Positions 43,058 through 54,700 of a stretch of 64,000 nt of DNA are shown here, one piece after another. Below the pieces are notes generated by a model. The model searched no databases. It was not told where the DNA came from and was given only the letters and a program-made list of their open reading frames with translations. How positions within the stretch are numbered: the stretch's first letter is position 1; every line of letters begins with the position of its first letter. This DNA comes from Nemopilema nomurai. Its lineage: Eukaryota > Cnidaria > Scyphozoa > Rhizostomeae > Rhizostomatidae. Both the position numbers and the translations under genes were made by a program. The DNA is taken from assembly GCA_003864495.1 (NCBI GenBank), contig ML133420.1, forward strand, positions 3,435,852-3,499,851, written 5' to 3'.

Positions 43058-44859
43058 ATATGAATTATCTACAAATTAAAACACATGTTTCTATAACAAT
43101 AAAATTCGAAGGGAAAAACTTCTCTCAGTTCGAATGTTTGTTAAAAACAAAATATGTGTCCATGAATACTACAGGCAAATCAGAATAACACTAGATGTGT
43201 CGATGGTAAAAATGGTTTGATAATATCATCTGACAGCTCCATGCAAGCTCTTGCGAAGAAATTACCGCCAACCTGATCTTGAAGTCACATTTTCCCGTGG
43301 ATACAAAAGAGCTGAACCAGGTTTCCAATAAACACGCTTTCTGAAACATTCTATGGCCAAGAACCCCTGTTAATCTAGCCAAACGTTTAGTACCCCCACC
43401 ATTTTGCTATTTTATCCGCCAAATTAACATGATTCAGAAATGAGTAGAAATTAACAGCTGGTAAATTTGATTAGTGAATTGATTTGACAGGTTTTAGCGA
43501 ATATGCAGAGAAAGGAATTCTATTGTAGACCGTACTTGGGTTTCCAAACCACTTTCGCAAACATGTGTCAAATTTGAAGTGATATCTTGTAGTTTTATTT
43601 GTTCTGTTAATTATGACCAAGGGATGCTTGATTCACGAGCGACGATGAACGCACAAGAGATCGATATTTCTTTGATATTGAACAGCTCAGAGGTGAGTAT
43701 ATTTGCATGTTGAATTCTTTTAGGTTTAGGTTGGTGTTGAAAAGCTAAATAACATCGAGCAATCATTCTTGCTTCCATGGCCTACTCTAGATCCGTAGCA
43801 ATCGGCCAAGTTTGTCAGTAAAATCCAAAGAATCACGTATTATCTTGAACGTGTTTCGATTTTAATGCTTTAGTGAAACTGCTGAAGTTCTGCTTAGTAC
43901 AAAATGAAACTTGCTGCAGCCTTGAGCTTTCTATGGTGCAGACTTTATCGAAAATGTTATTACGAAGTGAATCGATTCTTTTTATATATTGTTGTTGTGA
44001 GGATGGTAAAGGGCTCTTGTTCAATTTTCAATGTGAATTATTAAATCTTTGATTGTTATCGTAACATTGTTGACAAATTGAGTTTGGAAGCAAATAATGT
44101 AACTGCATTGTTGGCGAAGACATTAGAACATTTTCCTTACAATGAAACCTATCATTTGTGTTTTGTGATGCAGTTGCTGATAGATTTAAGTGGTTTTACC
44201 TTTGTAATTCCTGTATCGTCATGTAATAAGAGTAATTTCACTTTGCGATTTATAAGCGTAGCTTTTTTTTAAATGTGATTTTGGAAGTTGAATCTCCAAA
44301 GCTAAATATACACAGTTAGTGAGCTTTCGTTTCAAAACAGATTTCCAGCTTCACAAGATAGCTTTCTTTGAAAATGTTAAATGTTCATGCTTTTGTGTAG
44401 TTATCAAGTTGTCCTTGAGGGCCATTTCGGGACCTGACTAAATTGGATTGTGAAGAAGGCAGGGTGATAGTGATTCTTGAGGAAATTGCTTGGTGATTCG
44501 CTCAACACTTGACCACTGCCGAACAAAGCAAAGTTAGAATGCGCGCAGCTTTGTTTACCAGACGACCTTAATTTCGCTCTATATTATTATTATGGCTAGC
44601 AAGTTACAAATTTCCCATGTATTGGTGAGATTTGTAATTTTAACTGGAATTCAGAATGAACAGTTTCCATTATTATTATCATTGTTGTTATTGTTACCAT
44701 TTTTATTATCATCGTTATTTCTTTAAAGTTGGCTAATACAATAGCTATAATAGAAAAGCTAACTTAGGCCAACTGAAAAATCAAAATGTAATATATACAT
44801 AGTTTTAATAGTAGCTAAAATAGCGATAAACAATAAATATACAGCAAAATAATTCAGTA
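43058..44859. other. Intergenic region, nothing recognised
   Basis: Only short ORFs without family features; no RNA gene or repeat boundary was identified by eye. Confidence 0.45.
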
Positions 44860-46420
44860 TAAAAACCATAAAAAAGTACAATTCAGGTACAGCCTAATTC
44901 TGGAAAAAGGTTTGGCACAACCAGTTGTGGCAGCTCTCTCCAGACCAAGTTTTGATTTTGTTTTAAAACTCAAAAAATCTCTCGCATAAAAGTTGGATTC
45001 AAGCCATTTTTGTTGTTAAACATTTCGGTCATGATGAAATGCAAGTTTCTCCGGGGCACTGTTATTGAGCTACCTTTTTCCATGAAAACCTCAAAACGGG
45101 ATTCACAGTCCTGATAAGTAACTCTTAGTGCTCTCTTTCGAATTTTATCAATTTTGTTATGAAGTTGTTGACTGTGGAATATCCATGCAAAGGGACATTA
45201 TGAAACTGGCCATTTAAAATGCTCTCGTGAAGTACTTTAATTTGCCTTGATAGATGCAGGGGACAAACGTGAGCTAGCATACAGCTTATTGCTAGCCTTT
45301 TAAATGACAGAGCTCAGCAACGTGTTGCTCAAATGTCAACCTATTTTCTATAGTAATACCTAACAGCTTTCCTCGGTGCTATTATGCACGGATGCATCAC
45401 CAATCTTATTCGGTTCGTCACGAAAGGCACCCAATGCCAGAAAATGGCATTTACCTTCATTTAGCTAGAGGTAGTTGTCTGGGAACCATTTTATTACTTA
45501 CAAAGAGACGTTTCCAGCCTTTTCACTACATTTAGTATATCTTGGTCACATTTTTGGTCAATATAACTACTCATTTCAATATCAACGACAGAAATTAGCA
45601 AATTGTTCAAATAAATGTTAAAAAGTAGAGGTCCCAAAACCGATGCATGTGGAACAGCCAAGTTCAGTTTCTGGTTGGAACTGAACGAATCGTTTATTTC
45701 AACTCATTGCTGCCCGCCATTTAAATAACAATAAAAAAATCTCAACGCATCATGGCTGAAACGGTAAGTGTGCAGTTTAGCAATTAGGATATTCGGCTCG
45801 ACGCAATCGAAGGCCCGAGAGAGATCAATGAAGATAGTCTCCGCTTTCTCTCCATAATTTTTTACACTTTTACAGAAAACGAGTTAAGGCATGTTGGGAC
45901 CACAAAACAAATCTGACAATTAAACAGTCATATGTTCCATCATTTGCTTGTACATGAGTCTTTCATAAATTTTAGAGACTGTGGGCAAGAAACTAATTTT
46001 TCTGTAACAAGTCTTTGAAGTAGAATTGCCTAGGAAAATTGTTCATCAGGAAACTGACCATTGCCTACACATTGATTGAGAACTTTTTGTTAGGGTTCAG
46101 CACAAATGTCTTGATTAGTTTTCAGCATCTTTGGTAGGATATTACCAAAAGTTGAAGCCTTGTTTAAAATCAAATTTTTTACTTCTGTTTCAAGTTTTGA
46201 AGTCAGCTTAAACTGGGAAAAGTGCAAGAATAGCGTTTATACTGGGGTGGTTTGCACTTAACGAATGTTGTCTAAATTATCTGCTTTACCAACGGTTTCT
46301 GTTACAGTTACAAGATAGTTGTTGGAAATTCCTGCAACCTGCGATAAATTTGTCATCTTCCCATATTACTCTTGTACCTTTAGTCCTCATTTTGTCAGCG
46401 AACAGCAGTGACTTGCCAAT
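44860..46420 (-). pseudogene. Decayed non-LTR retrotransposon (reverse transcriptase remnant)
   Basis: Read on the minus strand, fragments of a LINE-type reverse transcriptase occur in order but in broken frames. One fragment (IDLSRAFDCVEP, about 45794-45830) corresponds to the RT motif around the first catalytic aspartate. Another (VLGPLLFNIYLNN, about 45604-45655) corresponds to the following motif. A third, near 44980-45200, is the typical C-terminal stretch with HSQQLHNKIDKIRKRALR. No full-length ORF remains, so it is inactive. The overall pattern fits the CR1/L2/Jockey-like group, but the clade is not resolved by eye. Confidence 0.8.
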
Positions 46421-47195
46421 GTCACGTCCAAATTACTGTAGTATCTCCACTTGTCTCTTCTAAGGGTTGGACGCAAAGGTTACGGTGTCGACGAAAACAA
46501 TTCCAGTTTTCAGCTATTCTGTTTTGATTATATTTGGTACGAAATTTGGTACGCAACACGACAACTTTCCGAAGTGCCTTAATCATGAAGAGTGCATCAT
46601 TAGCTCTGACACACTCTTCTTGAGTGGTGCATGTTTATTAAATACCTTGTCAACAACAATTTCAAACGCCCCATAGTTTGTACTTCAAGCATCCACTTCG
46701 CCGAGCTTATTCCTCAAGTCTTGCTTGAAACTAGTTTGGTCAAAATTTGTCTTACTCCGTTAATTTATGATGGAGGGACTATAAGAAGGCATGCACTGCT
46801 CAGTGAGATAATTCGCTCGGTTCTTGAACTAAGACCATAGCATCACACTGTGATTATTGCTTCGTGACTTTTGCCTGTAATAGTCGATTTTAAAGTGAAT
46901 ATGTTCGAAATGAATGCAATTTGAGGGATTTTTTTTCGCCAAATAAATATATACAATTCAGAATCTAACGTCAAAAACTTTTTAGGGCCAACTAAAATTC
47001 TCTGTCCACCACATGGGAGTTTCACCGCGAAACACAACCTTACGCGAAATACCAAATGATAGGTGATCTTTATTTTGTTGTTCGTTCACCGTTGCATCCA
47101 AGCTTTGTGCGTAACGCAGTTAGCATTAACTTCTGATCAAATCCCTAGAAGAGTTGCTGACATGATTTTTGCCTTCACAGTTTCTTGAGAATGCC

Positions 47196-48150
47196 ATGGC
47201 TGCTGCGCAGCGGAGCGGGGGGTCATCGGTACCGCAACATCTCCATGGCGACATCGTCTCAAACGTCATGTCGGTCGCTTCGTGCAAAGAAAAGGATCCG
47301 AAAGGAAATGAAGATAAAAAGCGGGAACGTAACATTTTAAGCAGCAGAAAGTACAGAGCGAAAAGGTTTCCTGGATATATTAAATGTTTATTCCGAGGGT
47401 CTTATGAATCTCAGCTGGGTTGTTGTCCAATTCAAAACTGTGATTAAACTCGAAATTTTGTCTGCTTAGCATAAACCGAAAAATATTAACTTCGGTTGGT
47501 TTGATGTTTCAAATGTTATTATATCAAAATTGCTTTAGTAGTATTGGTTGTAAAAAGTGTTTTGATAAAAAGTGGGTTATTTACATGGATAGCATGCATA
47601 GGCGCCGACTACGTGGGGGCTCGGGGGCTCGAGCCACCCCTGGGAATTGCTATGGGGGGGGGGGGGCTCAGCCCCCCCTGGGAATTTCATTCGAAATCAG
47701 TCAAAGAATTGAACTGATGATACTGTAGACCATGATGTTATATCTGCTTTATTTAAATGTTTTGTTTTGTTATTATGCATACTACATAGGTTGTTTTACG
47801 TTATCAAAGCGACAGGGAATTTCTCTACCTTTGAACTTTTTCTAATTTTTTTTAAATTTAAATTTTGAGCCCCCCCCCTGGGAAAAATAAAAGTCGGCGC
47901 CTGTGATAGCATGCATCACAGTATCACAGTAATCCATTTTCCTTGTCCATGATTCACAATTTATGGAAGGTTTATTTTCTTTCGCAGGAAAGAAAGGATG
48001 AAAATTCTTGAAGAAACGAACAAGCACCTTGCCATCCAAATTAGATACGCCGAATTCGAAGTGGATGAGATGAAGAAAAGAATACACAAGTTTGTTCGAC
48101 ATGCCGCCACGTGCGAAGAATGCGGCAGCCTGCAAATCAGATTTGAATGA
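47196..48150 (+). CDS. Small bZIP transcription factor (Fos/ATF3/BATF-like architecture)
   Basis: Two coding exons, 47196-47365 and 47988-48150, join in phase to give 110 residues. The start ATG sits in a strong context (GCCATGG). The basic region (about residues 43-58, KRERNILSSRKYRAKR) carries the bZIP signature of Asn, then a small-residue pair, then Arg. The intron falls inside the last Arg codon of this motif. The zipper follows with heptad positions Leu, Leu, Ala, Met, Phe (starting at ILEETNKHL), a weak zipper that suggests heterodimerisation. Shortly after comes an HxxxC pair (RHAATC), a feature of Fos, ATF3 and BATF proteins, extended here by a CxxC. An acceptor-like site (CACAG ending at 47180) upstream suggests a 5' non-coding exon. 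Exact orthology is not assigned. The gene is convergent with SUDS3. Confidence 0.8.
47599..47907. mobile_element. hAT-like MITE in the bZIP intron
   Basis: An approximately 309-bp element has inverted termini AGGCGCCGACT at the left and AGTCGGCGCCT at the right, each followed inward by a G/C-run tract (GGGGGCTC... and ...GAGCCCCC). Both ends are flanked by AGCATGCA (47591-47598 and 47908-47915), consistent with the 8-bp duplications of hAT elements; the match extends to GATAGCATGCAT. No transposase ORF is present. Confidence 0.75.
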
Positions 48151-48448
48151 AAAGGAAAGCCCGAATGCATTTGGATGCCGCAAGTGAGACGTTTCTGTTC
48201 ATCATTGACGTTCCGAAGGTTTAACTGACTTAAAGTTGGAGGAAATGCTGCGTTGAGAAAATAACCAACGTTACCTTGCTTGTTTAAGGTCGGTTCTTGT
48301 TATTTCTGTGTATGAATTAAGCTGTTCTAAAAATAAGACAGGTATATCCTCGAAATCTTGGTGTTTTGACTCCTCCTTTAGGAAAAGGTCACGGACACTC
48401 ACGTTGTTCTACTTTGATTTCCTGTGTTAATTTACAAAGAAAATTGCA

Positions 48449-48454
48449 AATAAA
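48449..48454 (+). terminator. Probable polyadenylation signal of the bZIP gene
   Basis: AATAAA about 300 bases after the bZIP stop codon and just before the convergent SUDS3 3' end. Confidence 0.5.
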
Positions 48455-48594
48455 AATATTCCAAAACATGTCTATGATGCGATTGTACATCGCGCTCATC
48501 ATCATCAGCGAGGCTGCTGTGGAGTCACAAATGTAAGGGCTTTAAAGATAGTGAGTGATAAATAAACTAGAACAAGCAACGTTTATGATACCAC

Positions 48595-48600
48595 TTTATT
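48595..48600 (-). terminator. Probable polyadenylation signal of SUDS3
   Basis: TTTATT on the plus strand (AATAAA on the minus strand), about 143 bases past the SUDS3 stop codon at 48743-48745. Confidence 0.55.
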
Positions 48601-48742
48601 CAAAAAACGCTGAAAATTCCAATACTTTACCTTAGGAATAATTACAATAATACAGTAACAATATACACGAGTGCTACAGCAATAAAACCAAATTAGTTTC
48701 TACACAGTCAGGCGTTTCAATTTACATACCCTGCGCAGGAGG

Positions 48743-51700
48743 TCAGGGGTCCTTTATACTCTGTCCAGTGGGTCTCTTTCTGATGGAGTACTTTCCCTTT
48801 TGAAGGTGACTTACGTAGATCTTCAATCTCTTGTTTTCTTGCAACTTTTTTATCCAGATCTGAAAAATTGGTGAAATTGAAAAAATGATTAAATTGGGAT
48901 CAGACTGGTAAAAATAATCTTAACATCGTGCTTTCAAAATCAGTCTTCTTGCAGTCTTTCTGTTAAGAGGGAAAGAGAGCATAAGTACTGATGGACTCAA
49001 AAAGGCCGGACAAAATTGTACGTCGGAAAAAATATAGTTCATCTGTATATTGTTCAAATGATCTATTTAATATATTATACGCAAAATTACTAGCAACGCA
49101 GTGGAAAAAACCAGCCTCATTTTCTTACCTCGTTTGAGCCAATGGAGTGAATGAGTGCACTAGGAGAAATTTTAAAAGTCAGAAACTTTTACAAGCTTTA
49201 ATGTGAACAATTTTGCCTGATGAAATCGAAACGACGACGATGGCATGAAAATGTAAAGTAGCCCTGATTATCTATTGGCTTGGAAGTGTTAAAATAGTCG
49301 ACGTAAAATTGATAAAATTTTCTGTTTGCGTTTCATCAAAACTCAGAGTCAATGCAGTTGACTGCTTTCCTTGATGTCTTCTCAAATGTCTTAATTTTTA
49401 CATTTGTAGAAATTGGAAATAAGTGACGGATAATAGGATAGAAAGGAATATGAAAAAACCAGTTGAGAAAAATCAATCTGAGCTACAAAGCATAAAACAG
49501 TACTTGAATCTAAGTCCGTCTTTGTGCTCCAAAAAAATTGCTTGTCCCTTATGATACCTAAGGTAGAGGTAATTTTTATAAAATTGAAAAATGCTATAAA
49601 AACTGGTCAAAAGATTCAAGAAGCTTTATAGCTATTTGAAATCTGCTCACCGACAAAGGTATAACAGAAAAAATTTAAATACTTGAATAATCATGCTCAC
49701 CACTTTTTCTCGTAATAGAGCTTGCCTTCTTCAATTCTTGCATCGAGATGCTGTTTCGCATTGGCATCGGTCGGACTTGTATCTTCGCCTGAGCCAAAAG
49801 TGGTAAACGGTTCTTAATCAATGGAAACACGGATAAGATATTAAACTTCCAGAATACTCAAAGGATACATCTAAGCATAATTACCATACGAGCTTATAAA
49901 CTTTCGTAAGTAGAAGAAACCAAAACGAAAAAGGGGCTGCTTGCTCGTGGTTTTAATGAAAACAATTTAGAATTTAGAATTGCAGCCTACCTGATATAGA
50001 TGAAAATTTGACTTTTGCCGATGATCTCTGAGAACAGAAAGAATTTTATTTAAAAATGGCAAGTTGATATGATTACCACAATAATCAATACGCCGATTGT
50101 AGAAAATTGGTTATTACAAGAATAGATAAAAATTATCATGGAAAAGACAGAAATTGTAACATGTTTCTATTCGATTGAATGCACTATACAGGTAATTCAG
50201 AAAATGGATATTGAGGTTGTGCATTAAATACGTCATTTCCGAGATTTCTTCCTTGAGACCTTATATTAAGTTAAGAAAGCCTGAACTACTTTTTCTAGGA
50301 CAGTATGAAATGCCATCTGTCAGAAAATTAAACAAAGACAGAATGCATCGTCGTCTTGCAGCATCCATGCAAGACACATCTATCATGTTGTTCTGTTCAC
50401 TGCCATCCTCCATTTGCCCGGTATATTGGGGAGCACCATCCTTCCACGTCGAGCCTAACTGATATCTTTCGACCAATCATTGTTACTACACGCTCAATTC
50501 CACGAATTATCAAAGGATTATATAAGTTAATAAAGCATTACTCACGAATAAAGCAAGATGATTTTCATGAAATTGAATTAGTTTCGCAAGCTTGTGATGC
50601 ATGGAGGTTTTGATTGGTTTAAATATTCGCTTTGTACAAAATTTTTCAAACTCATTATTTACAGGTCACCAAGCAGTTTTGGCCATCAATTTGATTATTT
50701 TGGTTATGCAATAACCTTTCATGTAAGAAATGGATTTCTTGAGTGCTCAAAATTGATTTAAAGTTGAGCCGATTTGTCTCTCATAATGCTTCTGGCCCAG
50801 TTTTAAAAATTCAGATTACTTGCATATCTTTGCAATCTGCATAAAACTGGATGAATTTGAAGGGACAAGCTTGCAATTAAATTTAATCATAGGAGATGCA
50901 TCTCTTGTACATCATAGGAAAAAGCATGGCTGGCGTTATATAAAATGTCAGAAGGACTATCAACAATTAGATTCGCTGAAGCATTGCAATCGCGATAATC
51001 CAAGGGCTTTTCATATTGCATAATTTCGTTACTCTAAGCATTGTAAGGAGTGAATACATTAAATCCAGTCCGGGCTAAAAGGAAATCAAACTTGAGATTT
51101 ACGCAAAGGTATATCTGCTTAGCGTTTCTAACAAGCTTGCCCTTCATCGTTTTTTAATGAAATTCTCAGCCAGAGACAAATAGGGACAAAACCTTGTCAG
51201 AGAAATTCTGGAAATCAAAACTATTCATCTTAGCAGAGTCTAAGGCCTGACCACAATATTCCACGGGACAATAAAAGCTTGAAAGTACGCATGCGCACGA
51301 CACTGTCATGATGGAGGCAACAGACCACGTGATATACAAAGCAATCTTGCTGTGCCAAATGTTAAGACAAGACATACCTCTGGGAAAAAGCCTTTATGGA
51401 GTTTGCTGAGTTTCTTCAAATCGGACACAATCGCATCTTCGGACAGCAGATAATTAAGCTGAAGTGATACGGTGTCAAGGTCGTTTCACTGTCCATGAAA
51501 CATCAACAAAACTTTAATTGCCTGTTACCCGAACTGTGAATTGATGTTAAACAGGAGAAGCTTACTGCGTTCGTACTTTGCCGTAACACAAGCTGTAGAA
51601 CATTATTTAACCAACTTTTAAAACTGAAATAAAGGAGTATACATACTCAGATAGCTAAGAAACGCTCCTTCGACCAATCTATAATACATCCTCCCCCTAA

Positions 51701-54700
51701 TTGCTAAACCATCGCTCGAATATCTCTTGAGCCCCTATTTTCCCTAGAGTGAAAAGGATATCTCCATTGGTTTTCCGCTTTTTGCTGTCTGCTTGGGGCG
51801 GTGGGTCATTCGGCCTCCTCCGCAACTTCCTCGTTGGCAGCGTTTTTATTTCCAAAATTTCTGCACAGAAAAAAATCGAAACCATTGAAAGAAGCAATGT
51901 TCAAGACAAGGGTATGAACATATAGTACGTGGAAGAATTCAGCAAAACTTGAAATCTCAAATTTGACTCAGGTTAGACTCATTATAAGTAATGCCCACAT
52001 TTCTCCAAACAGATAACACACACCCATCTCAAATGAATTCTCCCTTTAAATAGGAGTACCACTTACATACCAAGGATTAGCAAGCCAAAGGCATTTACAG
52101 AGTCAAACTTAGTCAAAAAGGATGCTCCTTCAATCCCATTCACCCATTTGCTCTCCATCACGTGCACAAAAGGGTTTCTCTTGGTGGAACTCTCCCATCA
52201 TTCATTCAAGGCAGCCTAGGCTTCTGTCTTTTTTCCCAAACATTTTAAGCTGGAAACTACCATCAAACATTCCCTTTCCAATACATTTCAAACAGAGGTA
52301 TCAATGGGGCAAATGAGCTTGGTAGATACGCAGATTTGAACATCCCTTCCTTCATGCAAAAAGCACTTACCACCAGTCAGCTCCAAAGTAGCCTTTTCAT
52401 TTTCAATTGACTTCTTCTTTTCTACCAAATCTTGAAGTAATGACTCCTTCAATTCAATTTTCTTCCTCTAAAAATAATAATCATGTTTGGAACTGTAATT
52501 CACAATATACGTTGTTAAAAAGTATTGAAGCATAGAAAAAGGACGATAAAAGAGCGTTAAAGTTGGACAATTGCATTCAATCCTTAACATGGAAGGACCA
52601 TCTAAATGACAGTAGTCATTAGCAGTCATCCATGATGAAGTATTGAGCCAGTGGTCATCAGGAGGACAAAAGCTCGCATTGTCACTGGATTGAAACACGA
52701 CGAAAAAATTTACCTCTAGTTCTTGTTTTGCCTGCCGCTTTTCTCTTTCGAACTCTCTTTCTGTTTCTCTTTTCTGAAGGAAAGATTTCATTGCGTCAAA
52801 ATGGGTACGGCCAATGGATGATAAGTGGGTGCAGTTGGAAAAGCAGAATTGATTAACAATGGGTTTAGTTGAGGCAGAAAATGAGACTTAGTAGGATCTT
52901 CGTTTGGGTCACACGTTAGTGCGCAAGAATAGTTACGACCATAAGGAGCTTGAGAAAATAATTTCAGAACATACTTTGATAAATGCAAGGACTGCTTAGT
53001 GGTGTTAAATAACGTGATAACGAGATGTGTGATGACGTTGAAGAAGCAAACATAACAAGAGCCTTTAGCCTTTCCATCAACACTTCTCAAAGCAGTTAGT
53101 TCCAAAATAAAGAGCAAATTGGAAAAAAAACGCTGTTCAAACTAGAAGAACTTGTTACGTTTTGTAGAAATGTCAAGTTACAGTAAATTTTTAACAGAAA
53201 CTTGATATAACATTGGTCATCCAAATAGCTCGACGTGTGAGGACAATCAAATTTAAATGCCCATAATATCTTACCTCATAATCTCTAAATGCCTCTGAAA
53301 CAAAAATAAACTTTAATAAAAAAGACGTAAACGCTGAAAATTCAGTGCGAAAGTTATCTTCAGTCCATAAACACACAATTGCTAAACATGTTGATTTGAC
53401 CACCGGTCCTTCTGTAACCGGCCCTTCTGTTACCGGTCCTTTTGTAACCGGCCCTTCTGTTACCGGCCCTTCTGTAACCGGCCCTTTTGTAACCGGCCCT
53501 TCTGTGAAGTTTTGTTACACTTGCCTTGTACATGTAGTGACCTTGCCTAGGCCTACGCACACTAAATTTCCTTCGTACAGCAAACAGAGTTCCATTTGTC
53601 GTCATCTAGCTACCACATCACGATCCCTATATAAATGCGCTATTTAGTTGTTTAGTTAATCAGCTGGTTACAATCAGGAAAAATGATAACAAGTGTCTCT
53701 CGGACTCACAGTGCGTGTTCTTGGCGTTAAACCGAGTACGCTGAAGAAACCCCCTGCAAGCCTTTTGAGACAGGGATGCATTTACATCATACAATCGCGA
53801 TTACATGACCATTGGTGTCCCTGTCACTAGGATATGCTATGGTTGAAACAACAACCTTTCTTCCATAGCGGCTTTTGAAAATAAAACCATACTTCTAGTC
53901 ACAGATATGACATCACACATAATAGTCCATTGACCCAAATAGGGGATTCGGCATGTTCTTTTTGAACGACCTGCATGGACAAGGGTGCCAATGGACAAGG
54001 GTGTCAATGGACAAGGGTGTCAATGGACAAGGGTGTCAATGGAACAGGAACTAAGAAGTAATTTGGATGGCCATGGGGACTTACCGGTCATTTTCAGGAA
54101 ATCCTCTTTCTGCTGCTCGATCTGTTTGAGCCTAGTCCGATAATCAGGATGACTTCCTACAAAAAACTTAGGTGTGAACGCTTCCAAAGCAGCGTAATTA
54201 CAGGAAACATTCCGAAGCAACTAAAACCACTTATAACACAGCATTGGAAACTTAGAAATGTCGATACTCTGCCAAGTATGCAGGGGAAGTATTTTCATGG
54301 GTTGTAAGCAGCTAATCAAACTAGAATGAAAAGAGGTCTATTTATCTTCACTTTAACACTTAACTGAGTTACAACTGACGCATTCTTGAAGCCAGCCCCC
54401 CTCCCCTCATTTTCGATTCAGCCACGAACTACTTTCGACTTCAAGAGTGGAACTATCGTTACCCCCAAAACACAGAGGCTATTTGCAGCGCACATTGGCA
54501 ATGGCTCTGAAACCACTTTGCTACGGTTTCACACTGATGGCGCAGATCGTTCGCCACAGTCAAGTGACGCAAGCCTTTACAGGGGTACAGGGATGGATTA
54601 CTAACAACTGGCTTAGTGCTTCACAAATACAACGTAACAAGTAAATCTAAGAAAAGGGTTGACATGTTATACACATTTGCGTCTTCTATTGAGCAACATT

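Noticed and set aside
50211..50613. Overlapping ORFs on both strands in a SUDS3 intron
   Set aside because: Not needed for the SUDS3 reading frame and no family similarity; possibly an old repeat, unproven.
51697..51860. SUDS3 ending in FERWFSN (read-through terminal exon)
   Set aside because: The reading runs through a U12 AT-AC donor; the downstream exons continue the conserved protein to a full-length C-terminus.
53345..53647. TGPSVTGPFV repeat ORF and its antisense
   Set aside because: Generated by the 15-bp minisatellite in a SUDS3 intron.
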